Below are positions 7,646-15,940 of a stretch of 20,778 bases of DNA, piece by piece. The stretch is from JBDNDK01 sp046719185 (lineage in GTDB: Bacteria > Armatimonadota > UBA5829), in assembly GCA_046719185.1 (NCBI GenBank), contig JBDNDK010000023.1, forward strand, positions 1 through 20,778, written 5' to 3'. How positions within the stretch are numbered: position 1 is the first letter of the stretch; every line of letters starts with the position of its first letter. The position numbers and the translations under genes are program-made. The notes under the pieces were generated by a model. That model saw nothing but the letters and a program-made list of their open reading frames with translations, did no database searches and had not been told where the DNA came from.

Positions 7646-8596
7646 TTAATGATACAAGCAGTTGCCGTTTTTCATGCATTCATCTAATGCCGCAAGTAAT
7701 TCATCTACTTTTGCTTTGGCAAGGCATATACTTGTATCTGAAGCTCCATAATATATCCAAAGCTCATCATCCATCATCACATGACCACATGGGAATACCA
7801 CATTTGGCACCTCTCCATTTGTTTCATAAGATTCCTGAGGACCAAGCACCCAATATGGAAGTCTTGCCTTCAATTTTCTAGGATCATCTAAGTCTAATAA
7901 TGCTAATCCCATTCTGTAAACTGGTCCTGATGAGAATTGTTTTACTCCATGATATAAAATCAGCCAGCCTTCAGAGGTTTCTATAGGGATTGTATTAGCT
8001 CCCACTTTATATCCATCCCACCAAGGTCCGCCTCTTTCCATTATCACACACCAAGGCCTACCCCAATGCAGTAAATCAGTGGATTCTGTAAGCCAAATAT
8101 GCTCAATATCTCCAGCTGCTGGTCTGTGCAGCATCCAATACTTATCATCAATCTTTCTAGGGAAAAGTGCAGCATCTTTGTTTATTGGAGCAAGCACCAA
8201 TCCCAATCTATATACACTCTTAAAATCTGAGGTTGTAGCAAGCCCTACTCCAGCACCAAATGGTGAATATGCTGTATAGGCTATCACATATTTATCTAAA
8301 TCAGCCAAATATGTAATTCTTGGGTCTTCTACTCCAAACTCTTCATGAGGATTTTTCTCATCTTCTCTGCTCATAAAAGGCTTACTTTCAATCTGCCAGT
8401 CTGTGATGCCGTTTTTGCTTCTAGCAACTGTTAAATGACTGCTACCATCTAGTGCCTCCACTCTAAGCAATAGCAAAACATCATCACCATATTTGATAGC
8501 TCCAGGGTTAAAAACACTATTGCAGGGATAAGGCATATCTTTGAAAGTTATAATAGGATTATTATCATATCTTGTAAAAAGCTCTCTATATTTCAA
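7646..8596 (-). CDS. Glycoside hydrolase family 130 protein (beta-mannoside phosphorylase-like), TTG start
   Basis: The 316-residue product is a five-bladed beta-propeller GH130 enzyme. The family phosphorolyses or hydrolyses beta-mannosides such as mannosyl-glucose, mannosyl-GlcNAc or short mannans. Visible motifs are LLLRVEALDGSSHLTVARS (42-60), VEDPR with the catalytic-acid Asp91 (89-93), HRP (157-159), WDGYKVGANTIPIET (193-207), GWLILYHGV (210-218) and IYYGASDTSICLA near the C-terminus. The HRP triad and Lys197 suggest the phosphate-binding site of true phosphorylases, but I cannot exclude a hydrolase. No ATG fits the N-terminus: translation starts at TTG with GGAGG six bases upstream, and the next Met would remove the conserved NPII segment. 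It has no signal peptide, fitting intracellular phosphorolysis. It lies 41 bp after apbE and 80 bp before the GH172 gene. Confidence 0.9.
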   Translation of the reverse strand: MKYRELFTRYDNNPIITFKDMPYPCNSVFNPGAIKYGDDVLLLLRVEALDGSSHLTVARSKNGITDWQIESKPFMSREDEKNPHEEFGVEDPRITYLADLDKYVIAYTAYSPFGAGVGLATTSDFKSVYRLGLVLAPINKDAALFPRKIDDKYWMLHRPAAGDIEHIWLTESTDLLHWGRPWCVIMERGGPWWDGYKVGANTIPIETSEGWLILYHGVKQFSSGPVYRMGLALLDLDDPRKLKARLPYWVLGPQESYETNGEVPNVVFPCGHVMMDDELWIYYGASDTSICLAKAKVDELLAALDECMKNGNCLYH

Positions 8597-8602
8597 AACA
8601 AA

Positions 8603-8607
8603 CCTCC
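8603..8607 (-). promoter_or_regulatory. Ribosome binding site supporting the TTG start of the GH130 gene
   Basis: GGAGG sits six bases before the TTG at 8594-8596 and no competing ATG lies nearby. It fixes a non-ATG start. Confidence 0.75.
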
Positions 8608-8637
8608 GTTGGTAAAAGACATAAGTGATATCTCATC

Positions 8638-9546
8638 TTAAACAATATACCCTGAATATCCAGTAAACTCATCACTGATAATATTTATAAAACTCTCACC
8701 AACTGCTAATAATGCTGTTGATAAAACTTCACATATTATTGGTGATGCACCTATAACAGCAGATAAATTTGCACCCTTAATGGGCTGACCTGTGAGTGGG
8801 TTTATAATATGTCCAAAAACTCCATCTTGGTTTACAAAACATCTACCATGGCAAGCTGATACAGATAGTGATGAATCATTCAAACTAACAATTTTTATAG
8901 TCTCATTACATTCATCGAATGGATTCCTGATTGCAACCTTAAAACCCTCTGAATCTTTAATATTTCCAATAGCAGATGCACTGCTAGTGCCTCCATGAAT
9001 AAATGCTGTTCTAACTCCAGATTCCAATAGTGCCTCTATTGCTCTTTCTATAGCAATACCCTTGCCAACAGAACCAAGGTCTATCATCATTCCATTTTTT
9101 ATGAATTCTATTGTGTATGCCTTCTCATCAAATACAATATTACTCATTCCAACTCTATCTCTTGCTTTTATTATCTGATCATCATTGGGAATGGTGTTGT
9201 TTTTTATATTCATCAGCCATAAGTTCATTAAAGGTGTGATTGTGATGTCATACATACCATTTGAGAGTTCATAAATATGTTTGCATAATAGAAGAATTTC
9301 AAATAGCTGAGGTTCTACTTTGACAGGTTTTTTGTCTGCAAAAGAATTTATATAATATATATCACTATCAGCTTTGAATCTGTTTAATTGCTTATCTGTT
9401 AATAATATTTCATTTACAGCATTTTCAGCAGCAGCTCTTAATCTTGTAGGATCTTCATTATCATAAATGGCAATTTCAAATCTTGTTGCCATTGCATCTG
9501 CAGAAAGCAAAACACTGGGTTTTGGAACATCTAATTTTCTAGTCAT
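8638..9546 (-). CDS. ApbE-family FAD:protein FMN transferase-like protein, no export signal
   Basis: The 302-residue product follows the ApbE pattern. It has AMATRFEI (18-25), LNRFKADSDIYYIN (54-67), GMYDITITPLMNLW (97-110), IDLGSVGKGIAIERAI (155-170), AFIHGGTSSASAIG (181-194) and GHIINPLTGQPI (245-256). ApbE enzymes split FAD and attach FMN to a Ser/Thr of target flavoproteins, normally at the outer face of the membrane as lipoproteins. Here there is no signal peptide or lipobox. The usual Ala-Asp-x-Leu-Ser-Thr magnesium motif reads CEVLST, with Glu273 in place of Asp, and the Ser-rich SGxYER segment is replaced by SVSACHGRC. No flavoprotein target or membrane redox complex is nearby. It sits between the lyase and GH130 genes with gaps of about 40 bp. 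Fold assignment is good; catalytic activity is uncertain. Confidence 0.8.
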   Translation of the reverse strand: MTRKLDVPKPSVLLSADAMATRFEIAIYDNEDPTRLRAAAENAVNEILLTDKQLNRFKADSDIYYINSFADKKPVKVEPQLFEILLLCKHIYELSNGMYDITITPLMNLWLMNIKNNTIPNDDQIIKARDRVGMSNIVFDEKAYTIEFIKNGMMIDLGSVGKGIAIERAIEALLESGVRTAFIHGGTSSASAIGNIKDSEGFKVAIRNPFDECNETIKIVSLNDSSLSVSACHGRCFVNQDGVFGHIINPLTGQPIKGANLSAVIGASPIICEVLSTALLAVGESFINIISDEFTGYSGYIV

Positions 9547-9589
9547 AATCCATCCACCCAGTGTTTTATTATCATTTTTTAGACTCTCT

Positions 9590-12500
9590 TTAATTTGATA
9601 TTGTAAGTCTTAATGCATCAGCAACAACAACAGGACCTCTAGTTGGATTATCTGCTTGAATCTCCAGCTTTCCATTTGAAAAAGCATAAACTCCAAGATT
9701 CACCCAGCTATCTGCAGCAGATTGCTGATCTACTCTAATTTCAATAATTCCTTCAGCTGCATTGTGTTCAAAAGATTTTATATTACCCTCAACTTTAGCA
9801 GGAATGAATGTTGAATTTGGATTAATAAAAAGTCTGTATAATGCAGCTTCAGCCATCACATTAATTTTTGTTTTAGGCACATAGGCTTCAACTCTATATT
9901 TTCCATTCGGTATATCATATATATATTTGCCGGCTCTGCCCGGTGATGTATGACTCCAATGATATGCAAAACCCATCTGAGTTGAGCCGCCAGCAATTCC
10001 GCCAACAAGCCCCTCAGTTGAATTAAAGCCAGTAAACTCATTGTCAATTATTATATAATTTGCTACCTGAGTTCCATAGGGATAGAAATATCCATCAACA
10101 GGTTTTAAGTTTGTTTGAACTTTTCCATTTAATCTTAAAGTAGATGCACCACCGGCAAATATCTTCAAACCTGAAACTGCATTTGATGAATTAACAACAA
10201 GCTCATTGCCATTATACATAAGCTCTAAACTTGCAATAGAAACTGGACTTACAACAATATCTGTCAGTTTATTACCAGACAGCTTCAAGTAGAGATTTCT
10301 TCCCCACATCCAAGTGAGATTAGATAATTTATTATTTTCTAATCTAACAACAGCAGCTTGACCTACAAAAGATACATTGCCTTCAGCACAAGCAAGTCTG
10401 CCAGATTGGTCTTTTGTAAACAGCACTAAATCAGCTTTGTTGCCAGATGCAATTCTCACACCAAATGCCTCAGGTCCACTATTTGCACCAAGTGAAATAT
10501 TTGTAATATTAGGACTTGCAAAATCTCCATTATATGAGTAGAGAACATTGTGAAATTCTGAAGGCAGCAATTTTTTTACAGATTGCTTTAGAATTGGAAC
10601 TTTTGCAAGATCAGGATGTCCATATCTGCTCAAACCTTCTTCCATTACAATAGAGATATTATTAGCATTCACAGGAATCACAGCAAGGTTTCCACCTTTT
10701 GTGTATGTTGTTCTAGCAATATTAGTACTTTTATCAAGTGTGTTCTTATCATTATTGAATACAAATCTAACCGCTGCTTCTCTCTCACCATCACCTCTAA
10801 CAATATCAGACATCACCCAATAATTAGGCTTAACAAATGCTAATCTTCTAACAGGATATATATGGCTTGAGAGTCCTTGATAATCTGGACCAACACCAAT
10901 AAACAAGTCTGCATTTTTTCCTGCAAAGAATTGATTCAATCCACCACCATTATTTAAGTCTCTATCATCAACAGTTATAGTGTTATGGTTTGCAGATGAC
11001 ATCAGCCTTCTTGTCTCTGGTGTTCCATATATATAAACAGCAGGATCAACAAATATTTCATTTTCTCCAGCATATAATACAAAACCAAGTGAATCAAAAT
11101 GACCATGTGAAGAATATCTGCCATTTTTAAGTGCCATAAAGTTTCCATTAGGTCCCCATTCAGACCTCATCACATAATATTTTGAATATGGAAATTCAAT
11201 AGATGTAACATTTGGTATTTTGCCTTGCTCACCATTTGTTGCAACCCATCTCATATCATCTCTTTTAAAAAAATCAGCAGCTTTTAAAATACTGGCTGAA
11301 TTATTATCCTTACCAGCATCACCAAAAGCAGGAGTGTAGCCATCAGGTTGGGTCATATGCATATGGAACTCAAATGCCTTCTCTACTCTGTTTCTTAATT
11401 CTTTATCAACTTTTAGGTTTCTTTCATCAGCAAGCCTTAATAGATGCAAGAACCTATTATGCATCATAAACTGATACCCAGTTGACTCTCCAGTTGGTCC
11501 ATCTGGAGCTAGCGTATCCCACATATTCTTAACAACACCCTCAAAACCTAATATAAAGAAATCATCAGATCTCTTAAATTCAGGAAACATTTCTGCAGTT
11601 TCCATCATACCTGTTTTAATTTGAGCTTCCCAGTTACCATCACCCTTTAGCACAGAAATATGTTCTGCCATATCTACAAGATTCATAATAAATGCAGCTT
11701 TCACATCCCAAGTGAAATGATCAGACTGAGCAGGAGAATCATAATAAGCAAAAGCATGTCCAAGTCTAGCACCTGCAGATAATCCTGCCCACATAGAACC
11801 ACCTGATAATCCACCTCTAAATACAGGTTGAATATTCTGAGCACCTTCCGGAATAACACCGGATTTCAATGGAGGAGGAAGATTAATGAGCACTGCCTTA
11901 ATCATATCTACAAATGCCTTTGCATACTTCTCATCTTTTGTTTGAAAATATGCACCAGCCAAAACACCTCTCAAACCACCTCTGGTAAGACCTACGCCAC
12001 CTCTTGTATCCCACCATCTAAGATGATTCCAATTAGGACCAAGACTTATAATTCTTCCACCTTCTGCTTCAACTTTCATCTGCACAGCAAGGTCTGCCTT
12101 AGCTGAATTAAAATTAGGATCTCTTTCTACAGCTAACCATTCATCTTTTGGAGTCTTGTGCTTAGCTTCAAAATATTCAACTAAAGCTTTTGCTGCATTA
12201 TCCCAGTCTTTAGCTTCAACAGCAGCTTTTACCTTTTCCATACCCGGAAAATCTAAATTCAATAATGCAAACTGATCAGCATAAGCTTTATCTCTGTCAA
12301 AAGTTTTTCTCACATATATTTCAAAAGCAAGTCTCTCATTAATTGGCTGTCCATTAAAATAAGCACCATATTCCTGTGTCATATTCTGAGGAAATACATA
12401 TATAGGTCCTACCTGACCATTGCCGTCAACAGTTAGCTCAAAATAATATTGTGTGTTAGGCTTAGCTGGTATTCTAAACTCAAAGACCATTCTAAAATCT

Positions 12501-12856
12501 TCCCAGCCTGCCCATTCTTTTTTCATTCTGCTTTCTACAAGCTTTTCTTTCTTCTCTGGACCGTCATAAACAGTTAATATCAAATCACAATTATCACACC
12601 AACTGGGAACCCAGTGTGGTGTTAAAACACATACTCCGGTAAGCTCAGTAACATCAGCTCCAGTGGTAAAAACCTGACCCAATGATTGACCACTTGAAAT
12701 ATCATATCCCTTTAACACTTGGTCTGGTCTTTCCATTGTCAAAACATTACTTTGATCAAGCTTTATATTATTTAGATACAAATCTAAAAAGTTTTCAGCA
12801 CTGCAATAAGAAACAGTGGCAAGCATAACTAAAACTACAAGAAATATTTTTTTCAT
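9590..12856 (-). CDS. Secreted heparinase II/III-family polysaccharide lyase with C-terminal golvin-like domain
   Basis: This 1088-residue protein begins with a Sec signal peptide (MKKIFLVVLVMLATVSYCSA, cleavage likely after residue 20). Residues about 30-185 look like a beta-sandwich, possibly carbohydrate-binding, domain. Residues about 190-540 form an alpha/alpha-toroid like alginate lyases, and about 550-800 the heparinase II/III beta-sandwich. HGHFD at 584-588 and the following NEIFVDPAVYIYG are the family signature with a likely active-site histidine. Such enzymes cleave uronic-acid polysaccharides (heparin/heparan, alginate, other glycuronans) by beta-elimination; the polymer here is unknown. 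The last 130 residues (PNGKYRVEAYVP, ending VVVADALRLTISN) resemble golvin-like domains of exported proteins. AAGGAA precedes the ATG, and a strong promoter lies just upstream. It is the only clearly exported protein in the window. Family call is firm. Confidence 0.88.
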   Translation of the reverse strand: MKKIFLVVLVMLATVSYCSAENFLDLYLNNIKLDQSNVLTMERPDQVLKGYDISSGQSLGQVFTTGADVTELTGVCVLTPHWVPSWCDNCDLILTVYDGPEKKEKLVESRMKKEWAGWEDFRMVFEFRIPAKPNTQYYFELTVDGNGQVGPIYVFPQNMTQEYGAYFNGQPINERLAFEIYVRKTFDRDKAYADQFALLNLDFPGMEKVKAAVEAKDWDNAAKALVEYFEAKHKTPKDEWLAVERDPNFNSAKADLAVQMKVEAEGGRIISLGPNWNHLRWWDTRGGVGLTRGGLRGVLAGAYFQTKDEKYAKAFVDMIKAVLINLPPPLKSGVIPEGAQNIQPVFRGGLSGGSMWAGLSAGARLGHAFAYYDSPAQSDHFTWDVKAAFIMNLVDMAEHISVLKGDGNWEAQIKTGMMETAEMFPEFKRSDDFFILGFEGVVKNMWDTLAPDGPTGESTGYQFMMHNRFLHLLRLADERNLKVDKELRNRVEKAFEFHMHMTQPDGYTPAFGDAGKDNNSASILKAADFFKRDDMRWVATNGEQGKIPNVTSIEFPYSKYYVMRSEWGPNGNFMALKNGRYSSHGHFDSLGFVLYAGENEIFVDPAVYIYGTPETRRLMSSANHNTITVDDRDLNNGGGLNQFFAGKNADLFIGVGPDYQGLSSHIYPVRRLAFVKPNYWVMSDIVRGDGEREAAVRFVFNNDKNTLDKSTNIARTTYTKGGNLAVIPVNANNISIVMEEGLSRYGHPDLAKVPILKQSVKKLLPSEFHNVLYSYNGDFASPNITNISLGANSGPEAFGVRIASGNKADLVLFTKDQSGRLACAEGNVSFVGQAAVVRLENNKLSNLTWMWGRNLYLKLSGNKLTDIVVSPVSIASLELMYNGNELVVNSSNAVSGLKIFAGGASTLRLNGKVQTNLKPVDGYFYPYGTQVANYIIIDNEFTGFNSTEGLVGGIAGGSTQMGFAYHWSHTSPGRAGKYIYDIPNGKYRVEAYVPKTKINVMAEAALYRLFINPNSTFIPAKVEGNIKSFEHNAAEGIIEIRVDQQSAADSWVNLGVYAFSNGKLEIQADNPTRGPVVVADALRLTISN

Positions 12857-12915
12857 AACACTTTTCCTTTACGATTTATTGTGAACTAAAAACATTTTAT
12901 ATTCTAATAGACGGA

Positions 12916-12943
12916 ATTATATCAAAATATTGCTTCATTACAA
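12916..12943 (-). promoter_or_regulatory. Strong extended -10 promoter of the heparinase-like gene
   Basis: On the minus strand TTGTAA (12938-12943), a 16-base spacer and a perfect TATAAT (12916-12921) preceded by the extended element TGA are present. The start would leave a leader of about 50 bases before the ATG at 12856. The site lies in the 90-bp gap after the GH63-like gene, so the lyase-apbE-GH130-GH172 run may be a separate transcription unit. Confidence 0.6.
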
Positions 12944-12946
12944 AGA

Positions 12947-15916
12947 TTATAACAAAGTATCTTTTGGTTTCATCAATGATTTTACAGTTTGCACTAATTC
13001 ATCATCATTTGGATATTTATGCGGTGGAATTCTAGACCAATTAGATGGAGCACTATCAGGAGCAGATGGATTATCTGAAATTTCTAAAGGCTGAAGGATT
13101 AAAACATCCATTATATTTGGTATGCCTTCCCATTTTATTTTGAAACCTCTATTTTGTATTGTCTTAATATTTTTATCATTAACAATAACAGACGTCATGT
13201 CTCTATTCTTTTCTTTTTTTACTCTCAAGTTTATTCTTTTATCTCTAATTTTGAGGTTTGATATATCAATACTCATCCAATCTTTTGGTAGTGAAGGCAT
13301 AATTTTAAGGAATTTTCTTTCAAGGATAATTCCAAAGAAAATATTGATAATAAAATAGGCAGGCATTGCAGACCAGATATAATCTATTAAATCAGTTCCT
13401 TCACCAGTGATTGAGTTAAAATATTCCCTAAAATGCCCATATTTTTCAAGGCAGGAGAATACCATTTTAGTATTTTGATATGCAAGCTCAGCTGATTTTG
13501 AATAGTATCCATATTTCTGAAGACCTGAAATTGCAAACATACTCATTTCAACCCAATTAGCACCCCTCCAATGCTTTTCTGGTCCGAATCCCGGTTCATT
13601 TTTAGCAAGCACTGGAGGACCATAATCTGTGCCTAGTGTTTCTGGATTAAATAATTCTTCTACCAAAAACTCAAATCGCAATGCTGGTGCAAGACCTGCC
13701 CAAAGAGGCATAATAGTTGATATATCCTTCACATTTGCCCAGCTTGGGATCACTTCACCAATCCCATAATATGTGTTATCTTCACTATGCCACATATAAG
13801 CATTTATCTTTTTAGCTCTATCTTTTGCTGCATCTCTAAATTCTTTTGAATTATCATAATAACCAAGCTCTGCAGCCATTTCAGAGAGAACTATTTGCTC
13901 ATTAAAAAGATAACAGTTAAGGTCTAATGCTTCCTGATATTGTCCTCCACCTGTAGCCTGCCAAGTGGCAAGATCATTATCATCTCTCACACTCTCCCAA
14001 GAGCAATTAAACCAATGGCAAAGTCCCTCTCCACATCTGTCTCTAGTTTTAAGCCACCATTTAATGCATTTCTTACCAGATTGATAAGCTTTCTCAAGGA
14101 ATTCTTTATCACCAGACCATAGGTAACTTTGCCAAGCCTCCCAATAAATCAAAGGAGCTGTAGCCTCATCAGTTGATAGTCTAGGATTGATAGTATGACT
14201 AACTCCATAAGGTAATTTCCCATCTTCCCTTTGATGGTCTATATGTCCTAAAAGATATTCAGAAGATAATTTTGGGTTAGCTATATTTAAAAATAGAGTG
14301 CTCAAACTTTCATGTGAATGCATACCATAGCTCCACCAATCAAAGGGCTCATGTGCATGCACCCTGCAGAAATTATAAAATGGTGTTTTTAGATTTCCAT
14401 AAGGGCTAAATGTAGATGCAATTGGAAGCTCTATACAAGATAAGAAATCAGCCTCCCAAGTTTTAATTGGAAGGTCAATATTTGGAAAACTCTTATAGGG
14501 CTCTATACTTTCTGATATATCATAAGAAGAGATCACTGATAATACAGCACTGCATTTATTCAAAAGCTCATTTATAATAGAATCTTGAGAGGAAACTTTA
14601 TAAAGCTCTGGTGTGATTTCAGGATTCCAACAATTTTTCTCAGAAAACCTTCTCAAGGCAAATGCAAAAGCTATCACTTTCTTGGACTTAGGTTTTATCT
14701 CAACATTGAAATTTCTTTTTACATGGTCTTGAATGTCTATAGATGATTCTGAACTATTCACCATTTGAATACTATTATGATTTTCAGATGATGCTAAAAC
14801 TGCAGCAAGTTTTTTGCCTAAATTTCTCTGTCTTATCCATTCACTATACAAGCAAACAGCTGAATTATTTGAACTTGCAACACCACATATTTTACCGGCT
14901 GTAGTAGTTACTCCATTTCCATACTTCTGCCCATCCAGTTTCCATATTTGCTCTGGTGGATTTAGGTTGCTTCTTTTTGATAGAGTCTCATCAATAGAAA
15001 AAGAAACCAGATTATCTGAATTGTTTGAAAAAGATATATAAGTAAGCAGTAAATCAGAATGGATACATCTAAATGTTATCTCACAATTTATTTCATCACT
15101 AATTTTTATATTGCCTGCTAAAGTGTCTGTGATATGCAAAAAGGGATTGAATAGATTGTATACATTGACATCATTAAAACTTATATCAAATGTATAAACT
15201 AAATCTGAGTTTGGATTGATAAAGCCTATTAAATCTTTATATGGCATCTCCCATCTGTTTTCTTTCATAAGATAATGCCATACATAGTCTGAATTGTAGT
15301 CTGTTCCTGGTTCTACAGAAAATAATTTCTGGATAGATGGAGATGGTTTCTGTGCAAGTTTATAAAGCAATTCTTTTACATAGTTATGCTGTTGTGCTAT
15401 TTGACTTGAGATAGGATTTATATTCTCAGGAATTGATATTTTTACATCTGTTATTTCTATTTTTTCAATGCTGTCTTCTAAATCTTGTCTCTCAATTTCA
15501 CCAATTAAACTATCCAACTGATGCACATTATCAGGCAGATTTATTTTTTCAGAGTGAATAAAAAAACCATCAGTTTCAATCTCAAAAGGATTATTACTTA
15601 TGGTTATTTGAATATCACTTGATATAGGTATTTTTTCTGTCTCAATCCATTTCCAATGTTTCCCATCAGTTGGTGAAAGATTTATATTAAGCAGATAATC
15701 TCCAGTTTTTATATTTAGCTCTATATCTTTATCACCAGCAAACCTGTAGTGAAAAGCAATAGATGCAATCTGACTATTTTTAATATCAACATCAAACACT
15801 AGCTTTGAGTTATTATTTAATTTAACCAGTCTATGCCCTGCTGCATTCCAATTGTTAAAAATAACCACATCACCTTCTTTTGATACAAAATCAAAAGCTT
15901 GTGTCCAAATAATCAT
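12947..15916 (-). CDS. GH63-like six-hairpin (alpha/alpha)6 glycosidase
   Basis: The 989-residue product lacks a signal peptide and is probably cytoplasmic. Roughly the first 450 residues look like beta-rich N-terminal domains. The C-terminal half has the alternating helical pattern of six-hairpin glycosidases of the GH63/GH37 type. It includes HEPFDWWSYGMHSHESL, REDGKLPYGVSH, NCSWESVRDDND, WHSEDNTYYG, HWRGANWVEMSMFAISGL and FREYFNSITGEG. In this clan an Asp/Glu pair hydrolyses alpha-linked gluco- or manno-oligosaccharides; the Asp of WESVRDDND and the Glu of the FREYFN segment are candidate catalytic residues by analogy only. Amylo-alpha-1,6-glucosidase or mannosylglycerate hydrolase-like roles are also possible. 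GGAGG lies four bases before the ATG, and it starts 24 bp after the ATP-grasp gene, implying cotranscription. Fold is likely; family and substrate are uncertain. Confidence 0.7.
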   Translation of the reverse strand: MIIWTQAFDFVSKEGDVVIFNNWNAAGHRLVKLNNNSKLVFDVDIKNSQIASIAFHYRFAGDKDIELNIKTGDYLLNINLSPTDGKHWKWIETEKIPISSDIQITISNNPFEIETDGFFIHSEKINLPDNVHQLDSLIGEIERQDLEDSIEKIEITDVKISIPENINPISSQIAQQHNYVKELLYKLAQKPSPSIQKLFSVEPGTDYNSDYVWHYLMKENRWEMPYKDLIGFINPNSDLVYTFDISFNDVNVYNLFNPFLHITDTLAGNIKISDEINCEITFRCIHSDLLLTYISFSNNSDNLVSFSIDETLSKRSNLNPPEQIWKLDGQKYGNGVTTTAGKICGVASSNNSAVCLYSEWIRQRNLGKKLAAVLASSENHNSIQMVNSSESSIDIQDHVKRNFNVEIKPKSKKVIAFAFALRRFSEKNCWNPEITPELYKVSSQDSIINELLNKCSAVLSVISSYDISESIEPYKSFPNIDLPIKTWEADFLSCIELPIASTFSPYGNLKTPFYNFCRVHAHEPFDWWSYGMHSHESLSTLFLNIANPKLSSEYLLGHIDHQREDGKLPYGVSHTINPRLSTDEATAPLIYWEAWQSYLWSGDKEFLEKAYQSGKKCIKWWLKTRDRCGEGLCHWFNCSWESVRDDNDLATWQATGGGQYQEALDLNCYLFNEQIVLSEMAAELGYYDNSKEFRDAAKDRAKKINAYMWHSEDNTYYGIGEVIPSWANVKDISTIMPLWAGLAPALRFEFLVEELFNPETLGTDYGPPVLAKNEPGFGPEKHWRGANWVEMSMFAISGLQKYGYYSKSAELAYQNTKMVFSCLEKYGHFREYFNSITGEGTDLIDYIWSAMPAYFIINIFFGIILERKFLKIMPSLPKDWMSIDISNLKIRDKRINLRVKKEKNRDMTSVIVNDKNIKTIQNRGFKIKWEGIPNIMDVLILQPLEISDNPSAPDSAPSNWSRIPPHKYPNDDELVQTVKSLMKPKDTLL

Positions 15917-15940
15917 AATTCCTCCAAACCTAAAAAAGAA

